DNA from: Candidatus Roseilinea mizusawaensis
Lineage (GTDB): Bacteria; Chloroflexota; Anaerolineae; J036; Brachytrichaceae
NCBI GenBank assembly: GCA_016841965.1
Contig: JAEANN010000056.1
Location: 1-64,000, forward strand
Direction: 5' to 3'
Length of the DNA: 64,000 nt
Shown piece by piece: positions 10,275 to 21,755 of this stretch. The position numbers and the translations under genes were made by a program. Numbering within the stretch: the stretch's first letter is position 1; each line of letters begins with the position of its first letter. A model generated the notes under the pieces. The model was not told the DNA's origin. It searched no databases and saw only the letters and a list, made by a program, of their open reading frames with translations.

Positions 10275-11261
10275 ATGCGCGCGCTTGTACTGTCCGATCA
10301 ACTGACATTCAACCCGAACTACCCGGCCCCCACACCCGCGCCGGGTGAAGCCATTATTCGCGTCACCCGCGCCGGCATTTGCAACACAGACCTGGAGCTG
10401 ATCAAAGGCTACATGGGTTTTCGCGGCGTGCTCGGCCACGAGTTTGTCGGCGTCGTCGAGTCCATCACGCCCGCTCCTGCCGGCCCGCTGCCCATCATCC
10501 GCCCTGGCGAGCGCGTTGTGGGCGAGATCAACGCAGTGCCGCTTGCCTCGCCCTCGCGCGACTGGCATCAGCGCGCCCAGGACCCGGCCCGCACCACCCT
10601 GGGCATCGACCGACGCGATGGCGTGTTTGCCGACTACACCCGCCTGCCGCTGGTCAATCTGCATCGCGTGCCGGACGCTGTCTCGGATGACGAAGCCGTG
10701 TTTGTCGAGCCGCTGGCCGCCGCCTGCCAGATTGTGCAGCAGGTTCATCTCAAGCCAACCGATCGCGTGGCCGTGCTGGGCGATGGCAAACTGGGCCTGT
10801 TGTGCGCGCAGGTGCTGGCCACAACAGCTTGCGATCTGACCGCCATCGGCAAACATGCTGCCAAGCTGGATATCCTGAAACAGCGCGGCATTAGGACGAT
10901 GCAGGTGTCTGAAGCCGGCAGTATTGAAGCGCGCCGCTTTGATGTGGTGGTCGAATGCACGGGTTCGCCGGCCGGCTTCGATCTGGCGCGCCAGCTCTTG
11001 CGCCCGCGTGGGACGCTCGTGCTGAAGAGCACCTACGAAGGGCTGCCGCAGGCCAACCTGACCATGATCGTCGTGGACGAGATCACGGTGGTCGGGTCGC
11101 GCTGCGGGCCTTTCGAGCCGGCGTTGCGCTTGCTGGCGCACAAGCGCGTCGATGTCACTTCGCTGATCCATGCTCGTTATCCCCTGCACGAGGGTGTGCG
11201 CGCGCTGGAACATGCCGGCCGGCCGGGTGTGCTGAAAGTCCTCCTCGACATTGTTTCTTGA
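10275..11261 (+). CDS. Zinc-type alcohol dehydrogenase (MDR family)
   Basis: [29 protein letters not shown]; Rossmann segment [15 protein letters not shown] 10275 is 7 nt after TAACAT. Confidence 0.82.
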   Translation: MRALVLSDQLTFNPNYPAPTPAPGEAIIRVTRAGICNTDLELIKGYMGFRGVLGHEFVGVVESITPAPAGPLPIIRPGERVVGEINAVPLASPSRDWHQRAQDPARTTLGIDRRDGVFADYTRLPLVNLHRVPDAVSDDEAVFVEPLAAACQIVQQVHLKPTDRVAVLGDGKLGLLCAQVLATTACDLTAIGKHAAKLDILKQRGIRTMQVSEAGSIEARRFDVVVECTGSPAGFDLARQLLRPRGTLVLKSTYEGLPQANLTMIVVDEITVVGSRCGPFEPALRLLAHKRVDVTSLIHARYPLHEGVRALEHAGRPGVLKVLLDIVS

Positions 11262-11295
11262 CCCAGGGGGTACACTTACAGTTGGGCGTGCATCT

Positions 11296-11333
11296 CACGC
11301 GCCGCGTATCACGCGCCGCGTATCACGCGCCGC
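11296..11333. repeat. 14-bp tandem repeat (CACGCGCCGCGTAT)x~2.7 in the tdh leader
   Basis: Two full units at 11296-11309 and 11310-11323 plus a 10-nt partial unit. Confidence 0.85.
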
Positions 11334-11349
11334 CCCAGGTGAAGCAACC

Positions 11350-12390
11350 ATGATTACCGGAACGATGAAAGCCCTGGTCAAGAAATATCCCCGCGAGGGC
11401 CTGTGGCTGGACGAAGTGCCCATCCCACAGCCCGGCATCAACGACGTGCTGATCAAGATTCACAAGACCTCGATCTGCGGCACCGATGTGCATATCTGGA
11501 ACTGGGACGCCTGGTCACAAAAGACCATCCCGGTGCCGATGGTGGTGGGACACGAGTTTGTCGGCACGGTGGCGGCGATGGGATCGAACGTGCGTGATCT
11601 GAACATTGGCGATCTAGTGTCGGGCGAGGGGCACATTGTGTGCGGGCGCTGCCGCAACTGCCTGGCCGGCCGGCGGCACCTGTGCAAGGACACCCAGGGC
11701 GTGGGCGTCAACCGTCCCGGCGCGTTCGCCGAGTATCTGTGCATCCCGGTCACCAACGTCTGGCACGCCGACCCTTCAATCCCCACCGACATTCTGAGCA
11801 TCTTCGACCCCTTTGGTAACGCCACGCACACGGCGCTCTCGTTTCGCGTGCTGGGCGAGGATGTGCTGATTACAGGAGCCGGGCCGATCGGCGTGATGGC
11901 GACGGCGATTGTGCGGCACGCCGGCGCCCGCTATGTGGTGACCACCGACCTCAACCCCTACCGGCTTGAACTGGCGCGCAAGATGGGCGCCACACTGGCC
12001 GTGGACCCGCGCGAGAAAAGCCTGGCTCAGGTGCAGAAAGAACTCGGCATGAAAGAAGGCTTCGATGTTGGCCTGGAGATGTCGGGCAGCGGCGCGGCTT
12101 TTCGCGATATGCTGGCTAACATGTGCCACGGCGGTCGCATTGCCATGCTGGGCATTCCCACTGCCGATCTGGCCATCGACTGGAACACCGTGATATTCAA
12201 CATGCTGACCATCAAGGGCATTTACGGGCGCGAGATGTACGAGACGTGGTACATGATGCAGTCGATGCTGCAATCCGGCCTCGACATCAGCCCGGTCATC
12301 ACGCACCGCTTCCACTACACTGAATTCGAGCAAGGCTTCGAAATCATGCGCTCTGGCAATTCGGGCAAGGTGATCCTGAACTGGGTGTGA
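11350..12390 (+). CDS. tdh: L-threonine 3-dehydrogenase
   Basis: [34 protein letters not shown]; adjacent to kbl. Confidence 0.92.
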   Translation: MITGTMKALVKKYPREGLWLDEVPIPQPGINDVLIKIHKTSICGTDVHIWNWDAWSQKTIPVPMVVGHEFVGTVAAMGSNVRDLNIGDLVSGEGHIVCGRCRNCLAGRRHLCKDTQGVGVNRPGAFAEYLCIPVTNVWHADPSIPTDILSIFDPFGNATHTALSFRVLGEDVLITGAGPIGVMATAIVRHAGARYVVTTDLNPYRLELARKMGATLAVDPREKSLAQVQKELGMKEGFDVGLEMSGSGAAFRDMLANMCHGGRIAMLGIPTADLAIDWNTVIFNMLTIKGIYGREMYETWYMMQSMLQSGLDISPVITHRFHYTEFEQGFEIMRSGNSGKVILNWV

Positions 12391-12453
12391 CCGGCGGGCT
12401 GTTCAGGTTCTTCAGGTTTGTAAGGTTTGTAGAGTTCTACAGGCGGAACACAC

Positions 12454-13638
<1,185 letters not shown>

Positions 13639-13660
13639 TGCTGCCTGATAAAATCAACGC

Positions 13661-14167
13661 ATGGCCCCGTCAGACGTTGTGCTAGACCGGTTGCTGCGCG
13701 CCGAGGAAATAGGGGTGCGTCTCGAAATTGTCGCCGGCCTCCCCATCTGGGAAGCGCAACCACTGCTTCGGCATCAGGAGGAGGTCGATCGGATTCGCGC
13801 CTCCATCCATTCGCGCACGCCCTCGAATCAGGCCGGCTGTGGTTGTTTCCACATCGCGGATATCTACATTCAGTTCCCGGATGGATCGCTGAAACGCCCC
13901 GACATCTCGGTCTTCTGCAGCCGCCCAACAGACGAAGATGTCGCTGTGACCACTGTGCCTGAAGCTGTGGTTGAGGTGATCAGCAAAGGCTATGAAGCAA
14001 AAGATCTGGAGATTGGGCCGCGCTTCTACCTGTCCCAGGGCGTGAAGGATGTCGTTGTCTTCGACCCCTATACGCTGGTTGTGCTACACGTACGGCGCAA
14101 CGGTGCGACGCGCCTTGTGTCGCCTGCCCATCTCCAGCTCGAGTGCGGCTGCGATCTCATGGTGTGA
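13661..14167 (+). CDS. Uma2/DUF820 family putative endonuclease
   Basis: YIQFPDGSLKRPDISVFCSRP...PEAVVEVISKGYEAKDLEIGPRFYLSQGVKDVVVFDP (PD-(D/E)xK-type core). Confidence 0.78.
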   Translation: MAPSDVVLDRLLRAEEIGVRLEIVAGLPIWEAQPLLRHQEEVDRIRASIHSRTPSNQAGCGCFHIADIYIQFPDGSLKRPDISVFCSRPTDEDVAVTTVPEAVVEVISKGYEAKDLEIGPRFYLSQGVKDVVVFDPYTLVVLHVRRNGATRLVSPAHLQLECGCDLMV

Positions 14168-14183
14168 CGCGCTGGATGTCACT

Positions 14184-14675
14184 ATGCCTGCTGTCTTGTT
14201 TGTCTGCACCGGCAATATCGCGCGCTCGCCGCTGGCCGCGGCGATGTTTCGCCAGCGTTTGAAGGCTCGCGGCCTGGAGGGTGACTGGGTGGTTGAGTCC
14301 GCCGGCACGTGGGCTTACGACGGCGAGTCTTCGCCCGATTCCGTCCAGCAGGTTGCGCGCGAGTATGGGCTGGATGTCAGCGCCCATCGCGCCCGGCGCG
14401 TGTCGGGCGACTTGCTGGCGCCGTTCGACCTCATCCTCACCATGGAGCGCGGCCACAAGGAGGCGATTCAGGTCGAGTTCCCGCGCGTGGCTGCGCGCAC
14501 TTTTTTGCTGAGTGAAATGGTTGGGCAGCGTTACGATGTGCCAGACCCCTATGATGCGCTCGACGAAGTGCGCCAGGCGGCGCGCCTGATCGATGCGTTG
14601 TTGAGCGAAGGACATGCTCGCATTGTGGCGCTGGCCCAGGCCGGCAGTGGGAATACGCCGAAGACATCGCAATGA
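14184..14675 (+). CDS. Low molecular weight protein-tyrosine/arginine phosphatase
   Basis: MPAVLFVCTGNIARSPLAA (CX5R P-loop) and VPDPYD. Confidence 0.9.
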   Translation: MPAVLFVCTGNIARSPLAAAMFRQRLKARGLEGDWVVESAGTWAYDGESSPDSVQQVAREYGLDVSAHRARRVSGDLLAPFDLILTMERGHKEAIQVEFPRVAARTFLLSEMVGQRYDVPDPYDALDEVRQAARLIDALLSEGHARIVALAQAGSGNTPKTSQ

Positions 14676-15325
14676 ACACGATCCCACATCACCCCGCTGC
14701 CCCTGCCCGGCGGCCCATGGTCGTGGGCGTGGCCGGCGGCACCGGCTCGGGCAAAACCACCCTAGTGCGCAACATCGTCGAGGCTGTCGGCGCGGACAAC
14801 ATCGTCGTGTTGCAGCACGATTCGTATTACCGCGATCACAGCGACCTGCGCTTCGAAGAGCGCACCCGGCTGAACTATGACCATCCCGATGCGCTGGAAA
14901 CCGAGTTGTTTGTGCAGCATTTGCAGCAGTTGATCGCCGGCCAGCCGGTCGACGTGCCGGTGTACGACTTTGTGACGCATACGCGCCGGCGCGAAACCCT
15001 GCGCGTTGCGCCGGCCCGCGTGATCCTGGTCGAGGGGATTCTGGTGCTGGCCGAGCCGGGCCTGCGCGCCTTGATGGACATCAAGATTTTTGTGGACACC
15101 GATGCCGATGTGCGCTTCATTCGCCGGCTGCAACGCGATATTCAGGAGCGCGGCCGCTCGGTCGAGTCGGTCGTGCAGCAGTACCTGAACAGCGTCAAGC
15201 CCATGCACGAGTTGTTTGTCGAGCCGAGTAAACGCTATGCCGACATCATCATCCCCGAAGGCGGGCACAACACCACCGCGCTCGATATGGTGATTGCCCG
15301 CCTGCGCATGGCCGGCGACACTTGA
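14672..15325 (+). CDS. udk: Uridine kinase
   Basis: VGVAGGTGSGKTT; QHDSYYRDHSDL; YDHPDAL; overlaps the previous stop (ATGA). Confidence 0.93.
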   Translation: MNTIPHHPAAPARRPMVVGVAGGTGSGKTTLVRNIVEAVGADNIVVLQHDSYYRDHSDLRFEERTRLNYDHPDALETELFVQHLQQLIAGQPVDVPVYDFVTHTRRRETLRVAPARVILVEGILVLAEPGLRALMDIKIFVDTDADVRFIRRLQRDIQERGRSVESVVQQYLNSVKPMHELFVEPSKRYADIIIPEGGHNTTALDMVIARLRMAGDT

Positions 15326-15349
15326 GCCAAATGTCGGGCAGGTAGAAAA

Positions 15350-15390
15350 CGCAAACGCCCCCGCCCAAGACGCAGGCGGGGGCGTTTGCG
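15350..15390. terminator. Perfect 16-bp stem, 9-nt loop, between convergent udk and MFS genes
   Basis: CGCAAACGCCCCCGCC-caagacgca-GGCGGGGGCGTTTGCG. Confidence 0.75.
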
Positions 15391-15429
15391 TGCGCGTTTG
15401 CGCGCGCGTTTGCGTGCGCGTTCGCGTGC
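15382..15429. repeat. 12-bp tandem repeat x4 (GCGTTTGCG[TC]GC)
   Basis: GCGTTTGCGTGC / GCGTTTGCGCGC / GCGTTTGCGTGC / GCGTTCGCGTGC; first unit overlaps the right arm of the hairpin. Confidence 0.9.
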
Positions 15430-15435
15430 GTAGGA

Positions 15436-16767
15436 TCAGCGCGCCGGCATGCCGCCACCGGTGTCGGCAGTCATGCCGGGCAGGATAGCGCCGGCCTGAG
15501 CCGAGACAGATTCAGCGCGGCGTGGTCGGCCATACCAGGCCGCTGCCAGCGCAGCCGCCGCGATCCACAGCCCGCCGCTCCAGTAGGGGGCGCCGGCGCC
15601 CAATGTGTCGAACGTCGCGCCGGCCCACAGCGGCCCGGTGATGCGCGTGAGGCTGCCCACCGACTGAGTTGTGCCCAGCACCGCGCCCTGTTCGCGCGCG
15701 CCGGCCTGTTTCGAGACCAGGTTGGTCAGGGTCGGCGTCGCCAGCGCGTTGCCAATCGACACCAGCGCCATGGTGGGGTAGAGCACCCACACTGCCGGCG
15801 CAAAGGCAATTGCCACAAAGCCGACCGTCATGATGAGCAGCCCCGTCACCGCCAGACGCTGATCGCTGAAGCGGTTGACCAGCCGGCGCACCAGGAAGCC
15901 CTGCATGAACACTCCTACCACGCCCAGGAAGGTGAACAGCACGGCGTTCTCCTGTGGGCCAAGCCCAAAGCGCTGCAAGGTGAACACGCCAAAATTGCTT
16001 TGCAGGCCGGCAAATGCAAAGTTCTGCGCGAAGATGGCCGCCAGCACCGGCCGCAGCCCTGGCCGTTGCAACGCATCGCCGATCTGACGAACCGGATTCA
16101 CCTCTGCAAAGGTGATGGCCCCGCGCTTGCGCTGATGTGTCGGCAGGGATTCGGGCAGCACGAAGAAACCGAAGGCCGCCGTGACCAGCGACAGGAACGC
16201 TGCGGCAAATGCCGGCGCTTGCAGGCTGATCTGGCTCAGCGCGCCGCCCAGGGCCGGCCCCATGATGAAGCCCAGCCCAAACGCCGCCCCAATCAATCCA
16301 AAGTTCTTGGCGCGATCTTTGGGCGGGGTGACATCGGCAATGTAAGCCTGGGCGATGGAGATGTTGCCGCCGGTGAAGCCATCCACGATGCGCGCTACAA
16401 ACAACATCGCCAACGAGCCGGCCAGCCCGAACAGAATGTAGCCCACGCCAGACCCCAGCACGCTCAACACCAGCAACGGCCGCCGGCCATAACGATCTGA
16501 CAACGCTCCCAGCACCGGCGCGGCCACAAATTGCGCCGCGGCATACGACAGCGACAGCAGTCCAACCGCCAGCGCGTCGCTGCTGTATTGCTGCACGAGA
16601 TAGGGAATCACCGGGATCAGGATGCCGATCCCCAACAAGTCCAGGAAAACGGTCGCAAAAATGAAGGCGATCGGGCGCTTCCCCCGCGCGCCGTCCTCTT
16701 GATGCATCTGATGATGCAGGCGTTCCGAGAATGTCTCTTCGCTCCCCAATGGTGTGTGTTGCGTCAT
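15436..16767 (-). CDS. MFS transporter (TetA-like)
   Basis: 12-TM pattern; GALSDRYGRRPLLVLS motif A; FIFATVFLDLLGIGILIPVIPYL. Confidence 0.9.
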   Translation of the reverse strand: MTQHTPLGSEETFSERLHHQMHQEDGARGKRPIAFIFATVFLDLLGIGILIPVIPYLVQQYSSDALAVGLLSLSYAAAQFVAAPVLGALSDRYGRRPLLVLSVLGSGVGYILFGLAGSLAMLFVARIVDGFTGGNISIAQAYIADVTPPKDRAKNFGLIGAAFGLGFIMGPALGGALSQISLQAPAFAAAFLSLVTAAFGFFVLPESLPTHQRKRGAITFAEVNPVRQIGDALQRPGLRPVLAAIFAQNFAFAGLQSNFGVFTLQRFGLGPQENAVLFTFLGVVGVFMQGFLVRRLVNRFSDQRLAVTGLLIMTVGFVAIAFAPAVWVLYPTMALVSIGNALATPTLTNLVSKQAGAREQGAVLGTTQSVGSLTRITGPLWAGATFDTLGAGAPYWSGGLWIAAAALAAAWYGRPRRAESVSAQAGAILPGMTADTGGGMPAR

Positions 16768-16979
16768 ATTTAAATCCAACTCCAACACTGATCCCTGTCT
16801 GGGCACTGAAAAATACATTGCCCGTCTAAGGTTTGGCGGGACTTTGCAAATGTAGACCCCGCGCATAAACAGCGCATCAGGCGCGGCTGAGAATTTACTG
16901 AAGGCATCACGGAGCGGTGTGGGACAATCGCGCTGACGGCCTGGCCGTATATCAACACATAAACACAAAAAGGAGAGAG

Positions 16980-18065
16980 ATGAATCGTCGAGAAATACAC
17001 CTGCTGCGGCAGATCAAGGGATATCCATGCGTGACCATCACGCTGCCCACGCATCGCACGTCGCCGGATAACCGCCAGGATCCGATCCGGCTGAAGAATC
17101 TGGTCAAACAGGCTGCCGAGCGGCTGTTGGCCGAGTTCAACAAGCGCGAGATCGAGCCGGTGTTGACGCGCCTGGAACAGGTCGCCAACGACATTGACTA
17201 TCCGCACACGCTGGACGGGCTGGCGATCTTCGTCAACCGCGATGTTGGCCGGGCGGTGTATCTGCCTTTCAGGCTGAAAGAGCGCGTGGTTATTGATGAA
17301 GACTTCTTCACGCGCGATCTGGTGTTTGCCATGAACCGCACGCCGCGCTACTGGGTGCTGGCATTGAGCGAGAAGCCGACCCGCCTGTACGAAGGCACGC
17401 GCGATGAACTGGTCGAAATTCAGGACGGCGGATTCCCGATGACACACGAGGGGCCGGGCGGCGAGCTGCCGCTGCCGGGCGGCGAAGGCATCAACAAGTC
17501 GGCCTATCGTAACGAGCGCCATCGCCAGTTCTTCCGCCAGGTGGACGGCGCGCTCAAGCCGTTCATGGCCGGCGATCCGCTGCCGCTGGTTGTGGTGGGC
17601 GTGGATCGCTTTCTGGCCCTTTTCAACGAAGTCACCGCCCATAGGAACGCCATTCTGACCACGCTCACCGGCAGCCATGACAAAACGCCGGCCCACGAGC
17701 TGGCGAAGCTGATCTGGCCGCTGGTGCAGGTGAATCTGGCCGAGCAGCGCCGGCAAATTCTGGCCGAGCTGGAAAAGGCGGTCGGCGAGCGCCGCTTCGC
17801 TTCGACCATTGGCGAGGTGTGGCGCTATGCCAGAGAAGGGCGCGGCCGGCTGTTGCTGGTGGAAGAGGATTTGCACTTCCCGGCCCGCGTGGACGAGAGC
17901 GGCATGCATATCACGCCGGCCGAGGATGCCGGCGCGCCGGGCGTCATCGATGATGCGGTGGATGAGATTATCGAGACCGTGCTGGACAAGCAGGGCCAGG
18001 TGGTGTTTGTGGACAACGGTTCCTTGCGCGCGCACCAGGGTATTGCGCTGATTTTGCGCTACTAA
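16980..18065 (+). CDS. baeRF (bacterial archaeo-eukaryotic release factor-like) family protein, baeRF3-like
   Basis: LRQIKGYPCVTITLPTHRTSPDNRQDPIRLKNLVKQA...LVVVGVDRFLALFNEV; SD AGGAGAGAG. Confidence 0.7.
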   Translation: MNRREIHLLRQIKGYPCVTITLPTHRTSPDNRQDPIRLKNLVKQAAERLLAEFNKREIEPVLTRLEQVANDIDYPHTLDGLAIFVNRDVGRAVYLPFRLKERVVIDEDFFTRDLVFAMNRTPRYWVLALSEKPTRLYEGTRDELVEIQDGGFPMTHEGPGGELPLPGGEGINKSAYRNERHRQFFRQVDGALKPFMAGDPLPLVVVGVDRFLALFNEVTAHRNAILTTLTGSHDKTPAHELAKLIWPLVQVNLAEQRRQILAELEKAVGERRFASTIGEVWRYAREGRGRLLLVEEDLHFPARVDESGMHITPAEDAGAPGVIDDAVDEIIETVLDKQGQVVFVDNGSLRAHQGIALILRY

Positions 18066-18153
18066 CCGGCGCGCGGTGCAGATAATTTCATAAGGCTTAG
18101 AGCATTGCAAAAGCGCAAGAACACACCGGCAAAACGGATATCGTGGGGCTGGG

Positions 18154-18177
18154 CCTTGCGCCCGCCCTTGCGCCCGC
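18154..18177. repeat. 12-bp direct repeat CCTTGCGCCCGC x2
   Basis: Exact copies at 18154-18165 and 18166-18177. Confidence 0.85.
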
Positions 18178-18186
18178 CCCCGTCCC

Positions 18187-18211
18187 AGGGGCAACCACAA
18201 GGGTTGCCCCT
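18187..18211. repeat. REP-like palindrome
   Basis: AGGGGCAACC-ACAAG-GGTTGCCCCT, perfect 10-bp stem in intergenic DNA. Confidence 0.8.
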
Positions 18212-18371
18212 GCGGTTGGCGATATTGTTGGCGCGTTCAAATCCGTCACCACGGTTTTGTATATACGCCATGTCAAACAATCCGGCTGGCGTATCGCGCA
18301 TGGGTTGGACATTACGCCCGACACGCTCGCCGTCGCGCGCACCAACTATTGTCTTTGCGCTTGTGTTTGCG

Positions 18372-19694
18372 CTATTGATCCCAGCGCTTGTCCGGCTGCC
18401 AGAACGCCAGTTTGGGCGTGTCCCAGTAGCTGGTCTCCTCGAATAGGCCGCTGGGCGGGCGCAAGTTTTCTTTGATCGCGTCGTAGTTCAGATCGACGCC
18501 CAGGCCCGGCTTGTCCGGCACGCTCACATAGCCGTCCTCGATATAGTTTTGGGGCAGGCCGGTGACCAAGCTTTCCCAGAAAGGCAGGTCGAGGCCATGA
18601 TGTTCGAGCGCCACGAAGCTGGGAATGGCTGCTGCGGTATGCAGGTTGGCCATGAAGGCGATGGGCGAGCCGGCGAAGTGTAGCGCTGTTGGAATGCCAT
18701 AGCGTTCGGCGTAATCGGCGATGCGCTTGGTTTCGGCCATGCCGCCCGAGGTGAGCAGGTCGGGATGAATGATATCGATGGCGCGTTGCTCGATAAAAGG
18801 CCGGCAGCCGTCGAGTAGATACCACTCCTCGCCGGCGGCAATCGGCACGTTGACTGCGTCGCGGACTTCTTTGTGGCCGGCTACGTCCCACCACTGCACA
18901 GGGTCTTCCATCCACGCCAGGCCGTATGGTTCCAGCGCGCGGCCAAGCTTGATGACCTCTTTGGTGGTCATCATGCCGTGGCCGAAGTGGTCAATGCACA
19001 ATGAAGTCTCCCAGCCCACAGCCTGACGCACTGCCGCCACGACCTCGGCCATGCGCGCGATGCCCTTGTCGGTGACGTGCACGCCGGTTCCCGTGCCGGG
19101 GGCGTTGTGCCAACTGCCGGTGTGATACTCGTGCTGCGTGGGCCGGCCAATGCGCGTGTCGGGGATGCCTTCCAGCAGGTGCATGCCGATGTCGAATTTG
19201 ATGAACGTCAGGCCCAGCTTCTTGCGGCCCATCACCCGTTCGACGTAGCTTTCGGGCCGGGCGTCACGGGCGGCCGGCGTGTCGGCGTACAGGCGCACCT
19301 TGTCGCGGTATTTGCCGCCCAGGAACTGCCAGCACGGCACGCCGTACACCTTGCCGATCAAGTCCCACAATGCGATCTCCAGGCCGCTCACGCCGCCGCC
19401 TTCGCGTCCAGGGTTGCCGAAGCGCCGGATGTCGCGGAAGATCATGTCGATGTTGAGCGGGTTCTGGCCCAGCAGCCGGCTCTTGAACTGCAGGGCGTTC
19501 TCCTTGTGGCCGGCGTCGCGCACTTCGCCGATCCCATACACGCCCTGGTTGGTGTCCAGGCGGATGATCGGGTAGTCGTAGTTGCTGGCGACGACGGCGA
19601 TGCGCATGTCGGTGATCTTCAGTTGCGACGGACTGGAAAAGGTGTTGACCTTGTCCAGGGCGCGCTCGACGAAATCATTTTGCTGCTCGCTCAT
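18372..19694 (-). CDS. Mandelate racemase/muconate lactonizing enzyme family (enolase superfamily, sugar-acid dehydratase-like)
   Basis: GVSGLEIALWDLIGKVYGVPCWQFLGGKYRDKVRLYAD; FIKFDIG; DHFGHG; WMEDPVQWWD. Confidence 0.88.
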   Translation of the reverse strand: MSEQQNDFVERALDKVNTFSSPSQLKITDMRIAVVASNYDYPIIRLDTNQGVYGIGEVRDAGHKENALQFKSRLLGQNPLNIDMIFRDIRRFGNPGREGGGVSGLEIALWDLIGKVYGVPCWQFLGGKYRDKVRLYADTPAARDARPESYVERVMGRKKLGLTFIKFDIGMHLLEGIPDTRIGRPTQHEYHTGSWHNAPGTGTGVHVTDKGIARMAEVVAAVRQAVGWETSLCIDHFGHGMMTTKEVIKLGRALEPYGLAWMEDPVQWWDVAGHKEVRDAVNVPIAAGEEWYLLDGCRPFIEQRAIDIIHPDLLTSGGMAETKRIADYAERYGIPTALHFAGSPIAFMANLHTAAAIPSFVALEHHGLDLPFWESLVTGLPQNYIEDGYVSVPDKPGLGVDLNYDAIKENLRPPSGLFEETSYWDTPKLAFWQPDKRWDQ

Positions 19695-19823
19695 GTGTGT
19701 GTGAACCTCCGGGTTGACATGGTAGGGCAGGATGCCCGATGGCGCAAGTAAAAACGGCGCGGCCATGGCCTGTTTGCCATGACCGCGCCGGCGCAGACAA
19801 GTTGCTGCGATCCGATTCAAGCA

Positions 19824-21632
19824 TCACATGTTCTTGATATAGGTGGTGGACAGGAAATCGCCGAGCACAAAGTCGCCATCGGGCCAGTGTGGGCCGCGCA
19901 CGCCGTTGCGATCTGGCTCCATGCCCGCCCCGCCTACCTGCGGCTTAACCAGGTACGGAATGCGCTCGTGGTAGAGCGGGCAGATGACATACTCGGACAG
20001 CACCATCTTTTCTGCCTCATAGAACATGGCGTCGCGCTCTTGCTTGTTGCCGGTCAGGCCGGCGGCCTTGTTGAACATCTCGTCGTAGGTCGCGTTGTTC
20101 CAGTTGGTCAGGCGGTTCGAGGTGAAGATGCCCAACATGTTGGACTGGTCGAGATAGTCCATGCCATAGGAGTCGACCCACACCGGCACAATGCGATTGG
20201 TGCGCACGTCATCGATGAACACGCGCCACTCCTTGTTGACCACTTCGGTTTCGATGCCGAGTTGATTCTTGACCTCGGCGGCGAAGCCTTGCGCGATCAG
20301 AGAGGCCACCTGGCCGCCGATGGGTGTGACGGGGATTTCCAGTTTGGGGAAGCCCGCGCCATTGGGATAGCCGGCTTCTGCCAGAAGCTGTTTGGCCTTT
20401 TCCACGTCGAACGGCTGGATGGTCTTGGCTTCGTCGGTGTTCTCCCACGAGCCGGGGAAGCCGGCAGCAAGGAAGGTATACGCCGGGACGCCGCCCCGGC
20501 CGGCGACAGCCTGCACGATCGGCGCGCGATCGAAGCACATGCTGAGCGCCTGGCGCACGCGAATGTCGTCAAACGGTTTGATGCCGAAATTGAAGCCAAC
20601 GTAGTAGGTGCGGAAGTCGCCGTACATCCAGTACACCTGGTCAACCAGCGTGGGGTCAGCCTCGGCCACACGCCCGGTGGTGGCGTCGGTGCGCATGTAC
20701 GTCACATCGCTGGACTGATAGGCTGTGACGGTGTCGATGGCAGCCGGCACCTGGCTGATCAACTTGGTGTAGTAGGGGACCAGTTCGGCCGGGCCGGTGT
20801 ACTGCTCGTTCAGCTCAAGCACAAACTGCTTGTCCTTCGACCACTCTGTCAATTTGAGGGGCGAGCAGGTCACGGAGGTGGCGACGTCGTTGTTGTACAG
20901 CTTGCCGTGCTTTTCCATGGCTGCCTTGCTCAACGGCACCGACCAGATGAGCTGGTACGGCAAATAGGGCGCCGGCGAAGTCGTCTCGAATTCAAGCGTG
21001 TAGTCGTCCAGCGCTTTGACGCCGATCTCGCTCACCGGCACGCTGCCGCTGGTGGCCTCAGCCCAGTTCTTCAGGTTCAGGTAATACCAGGCGAAGTCCC
21101 AGGCGTGCTCGGGGCTGGCGCCGAGTTGGAAGGTGGCGACGTAGTCGTGGGCGGTTAACTCATTGCCGTCAGACCACTTGATGCCCTTGCGCAGCTTGAA
21201 GGTCCACTTCAGGCCGTCTTCCGAGACGCTCCAGCTCTCGGCGCCGGATGGCAGCACGTCAAGTTCCTTGTTAAAGCGCACCAAACCGAGGCTAAAGGGA
21301 GAGACGATGCCACCGGATTGGTACATGGAGATGAAGCGATCGAGGGTGTACGGCGTGCCGCCGAATGTGATCATGACCTGCTTGTCCAGCGGGGCCGCGT
21401 CGGCGGGCAGCGCCTTGCCCAGTGCGTTGACGTTGGCGGGGGGCGCTGTGGGGGCGGGGGTTGGCTCTGGCGTGCTGGTTGGCGCAGCTGCAGCCGGCTG
21501 CGTGGGGCTTTCAGGCTGAGCCGGCGCCGGCGGGGTCTGGGTGGCCGGGGCCGCGCAGGCTGCCAGGCCGCCGGCTACGCTTGCGCCGGTGAGCGCCAGG
21601 AACGTTCTGCGGTTGATGACTCGCTTGCTCAT
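19824..21632 (-). CDS. ABC transporter substrate-binding protein, family 5 (peptide/opine/oligosaccharide type)
   Basis: Tat-like RRTFLALTG + lipobox LAACA; SVSEDGLKWTFKLRKGIKWSDGNELTAHD. Confidence 0.92.
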   Translation of the reverse strand: MSKRVINRRTFLALTGASVAGGLAACAAPATQTPPAPAQPESPTQPAAAAPTSTPEPTPAPTAPPANVNALGKALPADAAPLDKQVMITFGGTPYTLDRFISMYQSGGIVSPFSLGLVRFNKELDVLPSGAESWSVSEDGLKWTFKLRKGIKWSDGNELTAHDYVATFQLGASPEHAWDFAWYYLNLKNWAEATSGSVPVSEIGVKALDDYTLEFETTSPAPYLPYQLIWSVPLSKAAMEKHGKLYNNDVATSVTCSPLKLTEWSKDKQFVLELNEQYTGPAELVPYYTKLISQVPAAIDTVTAYQSSDVTYMRTDATTGRVAEADPTLVDQVYWMYGDFRTYYVGFNFGIKPFDDIRVRQALSMCFDRAPIVQAVAGRGGVPAYTFLAAGFPGSWENTDEAKTIQPFDVEKAKQLLAEAGYPNGAGFPKLEIPVTPIGGQVASLIAQGFAAEVKNQLGIETEVVNKEWRVFIDDVRTNRIVPVWVDSYGMDYLDQSNMLGIFTSNRLTNWNNATYDEMFNKAAGLTGNKQERDAMFYEAEKMVLSEYVICPLYHERIPYLVKPQVGGAGMEPDRNGVRGPHWPDGDFVLGDFLSTTYIKNM

Positions 21633-21755
21633 CTCAGGGTTTCCTCCTCATTCTTGTCGTTTCAAATCAAACCAAATCAGACTCTGTGTGCTTCGCATTC
21701 AACAAATCTCAAACTATAGGATGCCTGTTCGGGTTGGATTATCTGACTGCTGGTA

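Noticed and set aside
13661-14167. Uma2 protein as part of a restriction or defence system
   Set aside because: Single DUF820/Uma2 gene without methyltransferase, helicase or other defence partner nearby; these are common as solitary genes.
15382-15429. CRISPR array
   Set aside because: Units are contiguous 12-mers without spacers; no cas genes in the window. The same applies to the other tandem repeats.
15249-15488. ORFs over the 12-bp repeat array (ANAHANARANAHANA)
   Set aside because: Translation of tandem repeat between convergent genes.
18105-18475. ORFs in the 18.1-18.47 kb intergenic region
   Set aside because: Composed of direct repeats and the REP-like palindrome; no plausible product.
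19779-21158. 459-aa plus-strand ORF opposite the ABC substrate-binding protein
   Set aside because: Antisense; the minus frame has Tat/lipobox signal and clear SBP_bac_5 motifs.
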